Made by a program: the position numbers and the translations under genes. Below the pieces are notes generated by a model. The model was not told where the DNA came from. It worked only from the letters and a program-made list of their open reading frames with translations, and made no database searches. From Symbiodinium natans (lineage: Eukaryota > Sar > Dinophyceae > Suessiales > Symbiodiniaceae): a DNA stretch of 64,000 nucleotides. Below are positions 55,640 to 64,000 of this stretch, one piece after another (the first letter of the stretch is position 1; each line of letters begins with the position of its first letter). The stretch covers positions 108,501 through 172,500 of the forward strand of contig CAJNDS010002465.1 of the NCBI GenBank assembly GCA_905221605.1, written 5' to 3'.

Positions 55640-57110
55640 TGGGGTGTAGGGTTCAGGGGTTAAGGTTTAAGGTCAGGGTTTAGGGTTTAGGGTTTAGGGT
55701 TTAGGGTTTAGGGTTTAGGGTTTAGGGTTTAGGGTTTAGGGGTTTAGGGGTTTAGGGGTTTAGGGGTTTAACCAAAACTTACCCTATAAACCCTGTAAGG
55801 CCTCTACAGGCCATAAGCCTTGGTGGTAAGCCATTGTGGTGGAAATGCAACTGGCTTCAGGGTTCCCAGTGTTCAAAGGGGGTTCAAAGGTTCATACGGT
55901 TTATGCGGTTTAGGTTTGTAGAGTTTTTTAGGTCACCGGAATAGATTGCTGCCAAACCCCAACAAACCCTAGGGTTCGATGGGGTTATGGTTTAGGGTTT
56001 AGGGTTTAGGGTTTAGGGTTTAGGGTTTAGGGTTTAGGGTTTAGGGTTTAGGGTTTAGGGTTTAGGGTTTAGGGTTAGTAACTTATTTGCCCGGCTGTAA
56101 GTGGTCATTTGTGCCAAGTCATGGTCTCATCTTTGGGGTACGTACCTTACAAACGGAAGGCGCATTATAACAGGCCAACAAAGGCCCCCAGACCCTCATC
56201 CTAAACCCTAAACCCTAACCCTAAACCCTAATCCCTGAACCCCGAACCCTAAACCCTGAACCCCCTATAAACCTAAACCCTAAACGTCCACCCCCCCCCC
56301 CCCCCCCCCCAAGGCCCCATGCAAAGGTCACCTTCTTTGTAAGCCCTTTAACACATACTTCGTGGCCTAGGTGCAAAAAAAACCTAAACCCTAAACCCTA
56401 AACCCTGAACCCTGAACCCTGAACCCTGAACCCTGAACCCTGAACCCTAATCCAGAATGCAAGCAGAGCCAGTCTCAATGCTGAAGACACCCTAGAATTC
56501 CGGGGTGGTTTAGGGTTTAGGGTCGAGCGAAGGAGAACTGCTGGGTCCATGATTTCGGGGAACCTTCTGTGTCAGTGAGCTGCTTGAAAAATCTTAAGTC
56601 CCAAGCCCTAAGACGTAAACCCTGCGAATGAACCACTGGACATTGGTACGTATACACCTTGTCTCCATCTCCAAAAAAAACGTAGCCCTGACCCGAAAAA
56701 CCTTAAGCCCTAAAAGCCAAAACCCTAACCCAGACACCCTACACCCAACACCCTAAACTGTTACAAGACCCTTTGACCCCCACTTGAAGGCTCATGGGTA
56801 CGCATCTCTAGGCTACAAGGTCAATCGAGGCACTTGTAACCCTACTTATACCTACCCCTAAACCCTAAACCGTGAACCCCTAAACCCTAAACCCTAAATC
56901 CCTAAACCCGAAACCCTAAACCCCTCAAGCCCTCAAGCCCTAAACCCCTTAAACCCTTAAACCCCTAAACCCCTAAACCCTAAAACCCCTAAACCCTAAA
57001 ACCCCTAAACCCTAAACCCCAAACCCGAAACCCTAAACCCTAAACCCCTAAACCCCTAAACCCTAAAACCCCTAAACCCCTCAAACCCATGTCGCCAGGA
57101 GGCCGTCTCG
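55640..57110. other. Region between gene A exon A1 and gene B exon B5
   Basis: TTTAGGG arrays at 55676-55740 (ending in TTTAGGGG) and 55988-56075 (12 units); CCCTAAA/CCCTGAA at 56195-56280 and 56383-56450; C run 56291-56310; mixed CCCCTAAA at 56855-57085. No promoter, polyadenylation site or clear terminal exon was recognised. Confidence 0.6.
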
Positions 57111-57114
57111 AAGC

Positions 57115-57163
57115 CCCAGAGTTCCCGGCCGCAGCGGGCCAGGTCACAGAGGGATTGGTAGTC
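57115..57163 (-). CDS. Gene B exon B5
   Basis: Encodes DYQSLCDLARCGREL then W. It is the paralogue of gene A exon A18. The acceptor is CGAAG|GAC. The donor is uncertain; a GC site after TGGG is assumed. The next exon is not known; an open stretch at 56516-56563 with an AG|G acceptor (SPKSWTQQFSFARP) fits the phase but has no family support. Confidence 0.88.
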
Positions 57164-59819
57164 CTTCGAGTATAGGGTTTAGGGTTTAGGGTTTAGGGTA
57201 ATTATGGTTTAGGGTTTAAGGTTTAGGCTAATTAGAGTTTAGGGTTTAGGGGTTCGGGTTTAGGGGTTCAGGTTTGGGGTAGAGGGTTGCTTTGCTTAGG
57301 GTGTAGGGTAGGGTTTTCAGAGGCTTTAGCACTAGGCTTAGGCTTCTTAGGATGGCTGCCTGATGGCCGATGGGGGCCAAGCCATTCTTCCATAGAATCC
57401 CGAGGACAGCAACCATGTTCTGTCAGCACGATCGTAATACGATGGTCGGACGACTCTCTGGCTAATGATCGAGGATAAGTCCTGCGGCACTGTGTTGTGC
57501 GCAAAAGGCACGCTGAAGCAAGTCCCCGGATCATCTGGCAAGTCCGTTGTCAACACAAGGAACACTCCAACCGGAGCTTCATGATCACCGGACGCCAAGG
57601 CCCCGGTGGTGGGATCTGTCTCGGAGGGAAACAGCCAGTACGCACCTTTCCCGGTCTGCAAGTCTTCACGACCAAACGGCCGCAAATACGTGACAGCAGA
57701 AAGCACACGAGCAAGATTCTTGATTTGCTTCACTGGGGCCGGACCCATGCCGAAAGATCCATGTGCGTCACTCCAGCTGAAATTTGCATGAGATTAGAGG
57801 TTTAGGGTTTAGGGTCAAGGGTTTAGGGTTTAGGGGTTTGAGGGCATAGGGTGGTTTCAGGCTTTGCTTCGACGGTTCGGCGGCCTAAGGGTTGAAAGAC
57901 TTAGGGTTTAGGGTTTAGGGTTTAGGGTTTAGGGTTTAGGGTTTAGGGTTTAGGGTTTAGGGTTTAGGGTTTAGGGTTTAGGGTTTAGGGTTACGGCATA
58001 TGGGGTTTCCGAAAATAGAGGTACCTCATTGGGGTGCTTATTGCTATTTGGGGGTCCAAATTAAGGGTCCCGTAATTTTCGAAAACCCCCGTAGTATGCA
58101 GTTGTAGGGCTCAGGGCCTACAGTTTACGTTGCCTTCAACCCCTGAAGCCCTTGGAGGGGTTTGAACCCTCAAACCTATGCCCAAGCCCTACACCCTGAA
58201 ACCCTAAACCCTACACCCTAAACCCTAAACCCTAAACCCTAAACCCTGAACCTCTTCACTCCCTCAAACCCCCAAAAGCCCCGGAACTGGAAACTCACCC
58301 AGCAGTTGGAAGCCGGGAGAGTCAATGTGAAGCACTACACCCTGGACCCTTAGGGTTTAGGGTTTAGGGTTTAGGGTTTAGGGTTTAGGGTTTAGGGTTT
58401 AGGGTTTAGGTTTAGCGTTTGGGGTTTAGGGTGTAGGGTTCATGGGGGCTAGGTACCTAGGGACTTAGGGAAGCTTAGGGAGCCTTTGGGAGTAGTAGGG
58501 AGTATTAGGGAACCTTGGGTACATACCCCCCTTGACCCCCCCTCCCCCCGCCTTAAGAACCCCAAAACGTGTCAATGCAGAACTGAAAACCCTCGGAAAA
58601 GATCCCCAAATAGTATCCTCTTCAACACCATAAGGGCAAACATACCTAAAGGACCCATAAGGCCCCTAAACCTTGGACCCTAAACCCTAAACCCTAAACC
58701 CAAAACCTAAACCCTTAACCCTTAACCCTAAACCCTAAACCCTAAACCCTAAACCCTAAACCCTAAACCCTAAACCCTAAACCCCAAACCCCAACCCCTG
58801 CGGGCGCCTCAACACTCTTGACCAGGACCCCACCCAGAAGACGTCGGCAGCCGCTTGGGCCGCGCCGAAAGATGAGCTTCCCTTTGGGGTCTGGGGTTTG
58901 GGGGTTTGGGGGTTTGGGGGTTTGGGGTTTTGGGGTTTTGGGGTTTTGGGGTTTTGGGGTTTTGGGGTTTGGGTTTTGGGGTTTTTGGGTTTTTGGGGTT
59001 TTGGGGTGTTGGGGTTTTGGGGTTTTGGGGTTTTGGGGTTTTGGGGTTTTGGGGTTTGGGGGTTTTGGGGTTTTGGGGCTTTGGGGTTTGGGGCTTTGGG
59101 GTTTGGGGTTCAGGGCTAGGGGTCTACAATGAGGCTTTTGATAGGGTGTAGGAGTTTAGGGCTTTAACAGTTTGCGTGGAGCTCTTGCATGGTGGAATAA
59201 CCCAAGTAAAGGCTACTTGTATGATTCGATAGAAAGGAACTCCAGTTCTTCGAAGTTTACCATAAATATCTTATAGGTTGCTGTATATGCATACTAATAC
59301 ATGGCGTACCCCAAACCCTAAACCCTAAACCCTAAACCCCAAACCCTAAACCCTAAACCCTAAACTCTAAACCCTAAACCCTACAGCCCCCTTTGCAGTC
59401 ATCCAAACACCGACTTGCGCAAACCTACACGGAGATTCCGACAAACCGATCTACAAAAGCCACCAAATCCATACTGAGTTTAGGATTTAGGGTTTAAGGT
59501 TTAGGGTTTAGGGTTTCGGGTTTAGGGTTTAACATCTTAGAGATTCGTACTGACAGTTCGATATCCATTACATGGCTACACCCACGTCGCATTCGCTCGC
59601 TTGACAATGATCGTGGAGGGGCTACCCCAGATCAACACGCCGTGACTTACACAAAACTTCTTCTTGAAAGTACACAGGTCGACTGAGGCGTATCTGCGGT
59701 GAGGCAGAGGGGATGTGCAGTCAATTAAAGAAACGAGGATGCCGCGCATGCACGCGTGTCATTACCTGCTTTGTGGGTTTAGGGCCTTATAAGGATTTAG
59801 GGCCTTTAAGGGTTAAACC

Positions 59820-59851
<32 letters not shown>

Positions 59852-61164
59852 ACCCTAAACCCGAAACCCTAAACCCTAAACCCTAAACCCTAAACCCTAA
59901 ACCCAGGGGCTTTAGGGCTTTCGGTTTCTACATAGGCGTTCTAGGGACTTTTAGGTCTTCAGGGTTTTGGGGCTCTAGAGTTCGAGGGGTGAAGGCCTAG
60001 GGCTCAGGGTTGAGGTAGGCTTGAGGGCTGTCGGTCTAGGGTTTAGGGTTTAGGGTTTAGGGTTTAGGGTTTAGGGTTTAGGGTTTAGGGTTTCGGGCTT
60101 CGGGTTTAGGGTTTAGGGTTTAGGGTTTAGGGTTTAGGGTTTGGGGTTTGGGGTTTGGGGTTTGGGGTTTGGGGTTTGGGGTTTGGGGTTTGGGGTTTGG
60201 GGTTTGGGGTTTAGGGTCTTTGGGGCGGGAGGGGCAACCCCTAAGGCCCCTAAGCCCTAAACCCTAAACCACTAAAGCCACTAGATTCCCTAAAGCCTCT
60301 GAACCCCTGAAACCCCTTCGAATCCCTTGACCCTAAACTCTATAGACCCAAACCCTAAACCCTAAACCCTAAACCCTAAACCCTAAACCCTAAACCCTAA
60401 ACCCTAAACCCTAAACCCTAAACCCTAAACCCTAAACCCTAAACCCTAAACCCTAAACCCTAAACCCTAAACCCTAAACCCTAAACCCAAGTAAGGCCCT
60501 GAATCCCTCTTATCTGCACCAAGGGGCTGTAGCTGCCAGCTGTGGGGTCTAGGGCGGTGGTCACGCAGATGTTCCTGATTTTCTATGGGGTTCTTAATGG
60601 AGGGGGCTTCAAGGGGTTTAGGGTTTAGGGTTTAGGGTTTAGGGTTTGGGGGGAACCTTGGGTTATATACCCCCCCCTTGCTCCCCCCCTCCCTCAAGAA
60701 CCCTACATTGAGATGTTGGGGTTTGGGGTTTCGGGTTTGAGGTTTAGGGTTTAGGGTTTAGGGTTTAGGGTTTGGGGTTTCGGGAATGCCCGTTCATGCC
60801 CAGAAAGCCCAGCCCCCTGGGAACCCTGAGCAGCAAGAGCCAGACCTACTGGCCCTTACCAGGCCAATGGGGAATCGAGTTCATGGTTGGGATAGTATTA
60901 AAACTTTAAATGTACATTCCTTATTGGGTTTAAGTGCCCTTGGTTGGGATAGTATTAAACATGTAAATGTATATTCCTTAATGGGCTTAAGTGCCCTTAA
61001 AATGTAAAAATGTTGCCCAACTCTGACAAAGGAAGTGCGGTACCTTACATCCCCTCTTCTCTGGAGCATGGTCACATGTGTGGGTGCTTATTACAAGTGG
61101 CCAGGCAGTTTCATTTAGAGTACCCAGAAAGGGATCATAATCATATACATAAATAGATAAATAA

Positions 61165-61198
<34 letters not shown>

Positions 61199-63774
61199 TT
61201 GTTCATCATTTATTTATGTTTATGTTTATGTTTATGTTTATGTTTATATTTATATTCATATTTGCATACAACCGTTGAGGGATTCTGTAGCGTACTAGGC
61301 CCAATGCTCCTCATTTCCTGCTAAGAACCAGTCGGTGATTGGAGGCATGTTCCTAAACACCTAACAGCAGGCAAACACCACTACAGCAGGTGCCTTCCCC
61401 CAACAAAAAAGCAAGCAGCAACTTAGATGGCACCTTTTCACACAATAAACGGTTTTGCTATACTGTCTTTCCGTGAGATCAGCGAAGCCGAACACTTCCC
61501 TACTTGCTTAAGCCCCTCTCTCTGCAGCTCTACTGAGAACACGTATCCAACATTCCCACAGCTTGTTGAATACTCAGGGCTATATGAACAACGTATCTAG
61601 ATTACTGATATACTCCGCAGACTGTGGGTCAGTAAAAGGGGTCCTGTGAAACGCTGTAGGGAAGACAGTGTGTGTTCACCCCAACTCCCCTCCCCCCATA
61701 AGCTGAGTTTGGGGGGGGGGGGGGGTTCATGTCCTTAAAGATACTGCAAACCCTATAAATGCTAAAGCCTATAAACCCGAAAGCCCGAAAAAGAACGCAC
61801 ACAAGAAAAAACACCGAAACTCTACCAAGCCCAAACGCTAAACCAAAAAGCTCTAAAGCGGAGGTACCCTAAACCCTAAACCCCCAAAACCCCAAAACCC
61901 CTAAACCCCTAAACTCCTAAACCCCTAAACCCCTAGACCCCTAACCCCTAAACCCAAAACCGTAAACACTAAACCCTAAAGCCTTAAACCCCCTAAGCGG
62001 TACCACCAAGCACACACCAAGGCTCCCCCCCTGGCCGTCTTCGAGGTCGAACATGCGAGACTTCCAGAACCTGGGCTTGGAGTGTAGGGTTTAGGGTTTA
62101 GGGTTTAGGGTTTAGGGTTTAGGGTTGAGGGTTGAGGGTTTAGGGTTTAGGGGAGGGTTTGGGGTATAGGGTTTAGGGACTAGGGTGCCTGCAGGCTTCC
62201 CAGTGACCGCTCTGACTCTGGCTCCCTCAATACCCCAGTAGCCCTAAACCCTGAACCATAGACCCTGAACCCTGAACCCTAAACCCTAAAACCTGAACCC
62301 TGAACCCTAAACCCTATAAGCCCTATAAGCCCAATAAACCCTATAAACCCTATAAACCCTATAAACCCTATAAACCCTTTAAACCCTCTAAACCCTCTAA
62401 ACCCTATAAACCCTTTAAACCCTCTAAACCCTCTAAACCCTCTAACCCTCTAAACCCTAAACCCTAAACCTCTCCTACTATATATATTTAAATGTTAAAC
62501 CCCTTCGTGGATTTGGGCAAGAACCTTCGTGGATTTGGGCAAAAACCTTCGTGGATTTGGGCAAAAACCTTCGTGGATTTAGGCAAGGTACGGGGTTTGA
62601 CGGCCTCGAGGGGCCAAGGTTCAGGTTTTTCACTGGTTTTGACCCCGTACCTTGCCTAAATCCACGAAGGTTTTTGCCCAGATCCACGAAGGTTTTGTGG
62701 TTTTTGGCCGTTTGACCCCGTACCTTGCCTACATCCACGAAGGTTTTTGCACGAAGGTCAGTGAAAAACCCGAACCCTGGCCCCTCGAGGCCATGAAAAA
62801 AACAACCAGTGAAAAACCTGAACCCTGTAGCCCCGACGCCAGTGAAAAACCTGAACCCTAGGGCCTCGAGGCCAATCCACGATTTTCACGGCCCCGACAG
62901 GCCAGGGTTCAGGTTTTTCACTGACGTCGGGGGGCCAGGGTTCAGGCTTTTCACTGGCGTGGGGGGGCCAGGGTTCAGGTTTTCACTAGTTTTTTTTCAC
63001 GGCCTCGAGGGGCCAGGGTTCGGGTTTTTCACTGGCGTCCGGGGGCCAGGGTTCAGGTTTTTCAATGGCTTCGGAGACCTAGTGAGTACCATTCTCGGGC
63101 GTCGGGGCCCCAGGGTTCAGGTTTTAACTTATTCTTGGGAGCCATCTTGAGTCTTTTGAAGGGCCTTAGGGGCCTCCAAAACAGGCGCGGTCAAACGGAA
63201 ACTTATTCTTGGGAGCCATCTTGAGTTTTTTGAAGGGTCTTAGGGGCCTCCAAAACAGGCGCGGTCAAACGGAAACTTATTCTTGGGAGCCATCATGAGT
63301 TTTTTGAAGGGCCTTAGGGGCCTTCAAAACAGGCGCGGTCAAACGGAAACTTATTCTTGGGAGCCATCTTGAGATTTTTGAAGGGCCTTAGGGGCCTCCA
63401 AAACAGGCGTGGTCATTCGGGAACTTATTCTTGGGAGCCATCTTGAGTTTTTTGAAGGGCCTTAGGGGCCTCCAGAAAACGTATGGGGAAGAAGGAGGTT
63501 GGATATTTTTCCTAATGGTGTGGGACCGAATGGGCGGGTGGGTATTCTCCTGTGGCTTTGAAAGCTGCTCAACTAGTGAATGCTTGGACCAGAGATGCTG
63601 AACCCTAAACCCTAAACCCTAAACCCTAAACCCTAAACCCTAAACCCTAAACCCTAAACCCTAAACCCTAAACCCTAAACCCTAAACCCTAAATCCTACC
63701 CCCAAACCCCAGACCCCAAGCCAAGCTGCTCGGCGTTGGCACCGAAGGTGGCGACATCCACCCCGAGGAGCTTC
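57115..63774 (-). CDS. Gene B: paralogous NirB-type gene, partial (five exons in window)
   Basis: Five minus-strand islands reproduce the segment from KLLG to CDLARCG of gene A with clear divergence (for example GVDVATFG against GCGVASFG, RRLLGGVLV against RLMGGILI). Upstream exons lie beyond base 64000. B1 and B2 are separated by a 1.7-kb intron that gene A lacks at the aligned position. Its last recognised exon lies 1.5 kb upstream of gene A exon A1 on the same strand. Either tandem gene cop­ies or two repeats in one long transcript would explain this. No flavin or NADH motif is in this part, so the function is inferred from gene A. Confidence 0.78.
57175..57300 (+). repeat. Short TTTAGGG arrays
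   Basis: 57175-57199 and degenerate to 57310, next to exon B5. Confidence 0.85.
57347..57790 (-). CDS. ORF inside a gene B intron, unrecognised
   Basis: An open frame of about 145 codons lies between exons B4 and B5, running from a possible acceptor (AATTTCAG at about 57785) to a TAA at 57347. Segments such as GKGAYWLFPSETDPTTGA and PVGVFLVLTTDLPDDPG look protein-like. It is the longest non-repetitive open frame in the window and is free of telomere repeat. An internal AAAG|GTGCGT could be a donor, so it may be spliced. The opposite strand is also open for 102 codons, which weakens the case. Not recognised. Confidence 0.4.
   Translation of the reverse strand, partial: HANFSWSDAHGSFGMGPAPVKQIKNLARVLSAVTYLRPFGREDLQTGKGAYWLFPSETDPTTGALASGDHEAPVGVFLVLTTDLPDDPGTCFSVPFAHNTVPQDLSSIISQRVVRPSYYDRADRTWLLSSGFYGRMAWPPSAIRQPS
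57795..58410. repeat. TTTAGGG arrays and CCCTAAA array in intron B4-B5
   Basis: G-strand 57901-57991 (13 units), C-strand 58196-58250, G-strand 58350-58410; the foldback element at 58002-58088 abuts the first array. Confidence 0.93.
58002..58088 (+). mobile_element. Foldback element GGGGTTTCCGAAAAT
   Basis: GGGGTTTCCGAAAAT and ATTTTCGAAAACCCC form the arms. Related fragments with long G or C runs are at 16395-16500 and 36050-36230. In gene B intron B4-B5. Confidence 0.7.
58678..59110. repeat. CCCTAAA array and TTTTGGGG array flanking exon B4
   Basis: C-strand 58678-58790; G-strand 58888-59110 with about 20 TTTTGGGG octamers. The octamer patch begins within 10 bp of the exon acceptor. Confidence 0.95.
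58808..58881 (-). CDS. Gene B exon B4
   Basis: Encodes KLIFRRGPSGCRRLLGGVLV and ends KSVE. It matches NirB KKLV.....RLLGGILVG and gene A exon A17. The acceptor is CCAAAG|GGA and the donor GTTGAG|GCGCCC (GC, phase 0), the same codon boundary as in gene A. A long TTTTGGGG-type array follows at 58888-59110. Confidence 0.9.
59110..60020. other. Gene B intron B3-B4, left part
   Basis: Short arrays at 59308-59380 and 59490-59525, a unique block at 59530-59770, a CCCTCAA/CCCTAAA array at 59815-59900. No gene supported. Confidence 0.6.
60036..60488. repeat. TTTAGGG, TTTGGGG and CCCTAAA arrays
   Basis: TTTAGGG 60038-60090 and 60105-60138, eleven TTTGGGG units 60138-60210, CCCTAAA 60350-60488 (about 19 units). 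Confidence 0.95.
60534..60574 (-). CDS. Gene B exon B3
   Basis: Encodes NICVTTALDPTAG with one base over. It resembles gene A exon A16 (VRSVLDASSR) and the DETAG stretch that precedes the VYKKLV strand in NirB. The acceptor is AATCAG|GAA and the donor GGCA|GCTACA (GC, phase 1). Joined to B4 it gives DPTAGRKLIF. Confidence 0.72.
60885..61000 (+). repeat. Tandem duplication of a 56-bp unit
   Basis: TTGGGATAGTATTAAA...TTCCTTA.TGGG.TTAAGTGCCCTT occurs twice with a few substitutions. Confidence 0.88.
61145..61260. repeat. AT-rich microsatellite
   Basis: ATAAATA, (TA)n and four TTTATG hexamers in gene B intron B2-B3. Confidence 0.92.
61260..61860. other. Unique sequence in gene B intron B2-B3
   Basis: Contains one foldback-family end (61311-61331) and a G run (61710-61725). 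No gene supported. Confidence 0.5.
61868..62010 (-). repeat. CCCCTAAA and CCCTAAA array
   Basis: Mostly octamers; ends about 20 bp from exon B2. Confidence 0.88.
62021..62070 (-). CDS. Gene B exon B2
   Basis: Begins FWKSRMFDLEDGQGG, aligned with FWQSRMYE at the end of gene A exon A15. The acceptor is CCCAG|GTTC. The 3' end is not resolved: no GT, GC or GA donor gives the phase needed by B3, so a small exon may be missing; the lower coordinate is approximate. Confidence 0.75.
62085..62475. repeat. TTTAGGG array and CCCTATAAA/CCCTCTAAA array
   Basis: G-strand 62085-62150; C-strand 62235-62475 with nonamer variants CCCTATAAA and CCCTCTAAA in homogeneous runs. In gene B intron B1-B2. Confidence 0.93.
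62490..62780. repeat. CCTTCGTGGATTTGGGCAA repeats in inverted arrangement
   Basis: Four direct copies (62503-62587), then inverted copies at 62650-62760. TAGGCAAGGTACGGGGT pairs with ACCCCGTACCTTGCCTA, giving a large potential hairpin. Confidence 0.88.
62755..63125. repeat. Repeats of CAGTGAAAAACCTGAACCCT in both orientations
   Basis: Units of 40-50 bp with CTCGAGGCC or GTCGGGG links; the orientation flips near 62890. Confidence 0.85.
63127..63478 (+). repeat. 74-bp tandem repeat, about 4.7 copies
   Basis: ACTTATTCTTGGGAGCCATC starts at 63127, 63201, 63275, 63349 and 63423, exactly 74 bp apart. Few substitutions. Confidence 0.96.
63600..63697 (-). repeat. CCCTAAA array, 14 units
   Basis: Perfect heptamers ending about 30 bp from exon B1. 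Confidence 0.96.
63727..63774 (-). CDS. Gene B exon B1
   Basis: Encodes KLLGVDVATFGANAE plus two bases. It matches NirB KLLGVDVASFGD more closely than gene A does. The acceptor is CCGAG|GAA, the donor GAGCA|GCTTGG (GC, phase 2). Flanked by 14 CCCTAAA units below and a TTTAGGG/CTTCTAGGG array above. Confidence 0.88.
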
Positions 63775-63782
63775 CTCGGAGG

Positions 63783-64000
63783 TGTAGGGTTTCGGGCTTA
63801 GGGCTTCTAGGGCTTCTAGGGCTTCTAGGGCTTCTAGGGTTTAGGGCTTCTAGGGCTTCTAGGGCTTAGGGTTTAGGGTTTGGGGCTTATGGTTTAGGGC
63901 TTCTAGGGTTTAGGGCTTCTAGGGTTTAGGGCTTCTAGGGTTTAGGGCTTCTAGGGTTTGCGGTTTTGGGTTTAGGGCTTCTAGGGTTTAGGGTTTAGGG
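63783..64000 (+). repeat. TTTAGGGCTTCTAGGG array
   Basis: Mixed TTTAGGG and CTTCTAGGG units, running off the window end. It begins 10 bp from the B1 acceptor. Confidence 0.93.

Noticed and set aside
58818-59151. GFWGFGVLGF protein
   Set aside because: Translation of the TTTTGGGG array next to exon B4.
1-64000. The window as a real telomere or subtelomere end
   Set aside because: Arrays occur throughout in both orientations, are short (5-26 units), and alternate with exons of recognisable genes; nothing suggests one terminal tract.

Overview
The window looks like nuclear DNA of a dinoflagellate-type alga, read mainly on the minus strand. The reasons are Arabidopsis-type telomere heptamers (TTTAGGG/CCCTAAA) repeated dozens of times inside the sequence, very short exons (22-336 nt) separated by introns of about 1 kb, AG|G at almost every 3' splice site, and frequent GC (and one GA) 5' splice sites next to GT. 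That splice signature is known from dinoflagellates; assigning the organism from it is inference. There are no bacterial-style operons, rRNA, tRNA or CRISPR features that I can support.

The most informative content is a set of small coding islands hidden between telomere-repeat arrays. Translated on the minus strand and joined at phase-consistent AG|G sites, 18 islands between 55615 and 33801 (gene A, about 403 codons) follow, block by block and in order, the N-terminal FAD/NAD(P)H-binding half of NirB-type nitrite reductase (pyridine nucleotide-disulphide oxidoreductase family). Five islands between 63774 and 57115 (gene B, entering from beyond the right edge) repeat the last third of the same protein with different residues, so two paralogous units lie head-to-tail. 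A third minus-strand gene (gene C, at least 9837 to 5156) encodes a helical, coiled-coil C-terminus with a clear stop codon. A fourth set of islands (gene D, 4614-1951) is less certain. The introns are largely made of TTTAGGG-type arrays, their variants (TTTGGGG, TTTTGGGG, CCCCTAAA, CCCTAAAA, TAAGCCC, TAAAGCC), short terminal-inverted-repeat elements and homopolymer G/C runs. One such intron is present in gene B and absent at the aligned position of gene A.

Layout: 1-5.1 kb gene D islands and arrays; 5.2-15 kb gene C and upstream candidates; 15-17.8 kb arrays, a 111/118-bp tandem duplication and AT microsatellite; 17.85-20.5 kb a purine-rich repeat family with an 885-bp-offset duplication; 20.5-22.75 kb about 40 copies of a 55-bp satellite; 22.75-26.6 kb a giant inverted repeat containing GC-rich 32-bp repeats, AATTG-type palindromic cassettes and dense hairpin arrays; 26.6-33.8 kb arrays, foldback elements and uncertain coding islands; 33.8-55.6 kb gene A; 55.6-57.1 kb junction of A and B; 57.1-63.8 kb gene B with an intronic ORF and several tandem-repeat blocks; 63.8-64 kb a telomere-variant array.

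All functional calls rest on reading motifs by eye. No database search, alignment program or splice predictor was run. Exon borders given to the base are those that keep reading frame and use AG|G acceptors with GT/GC/GA donors.
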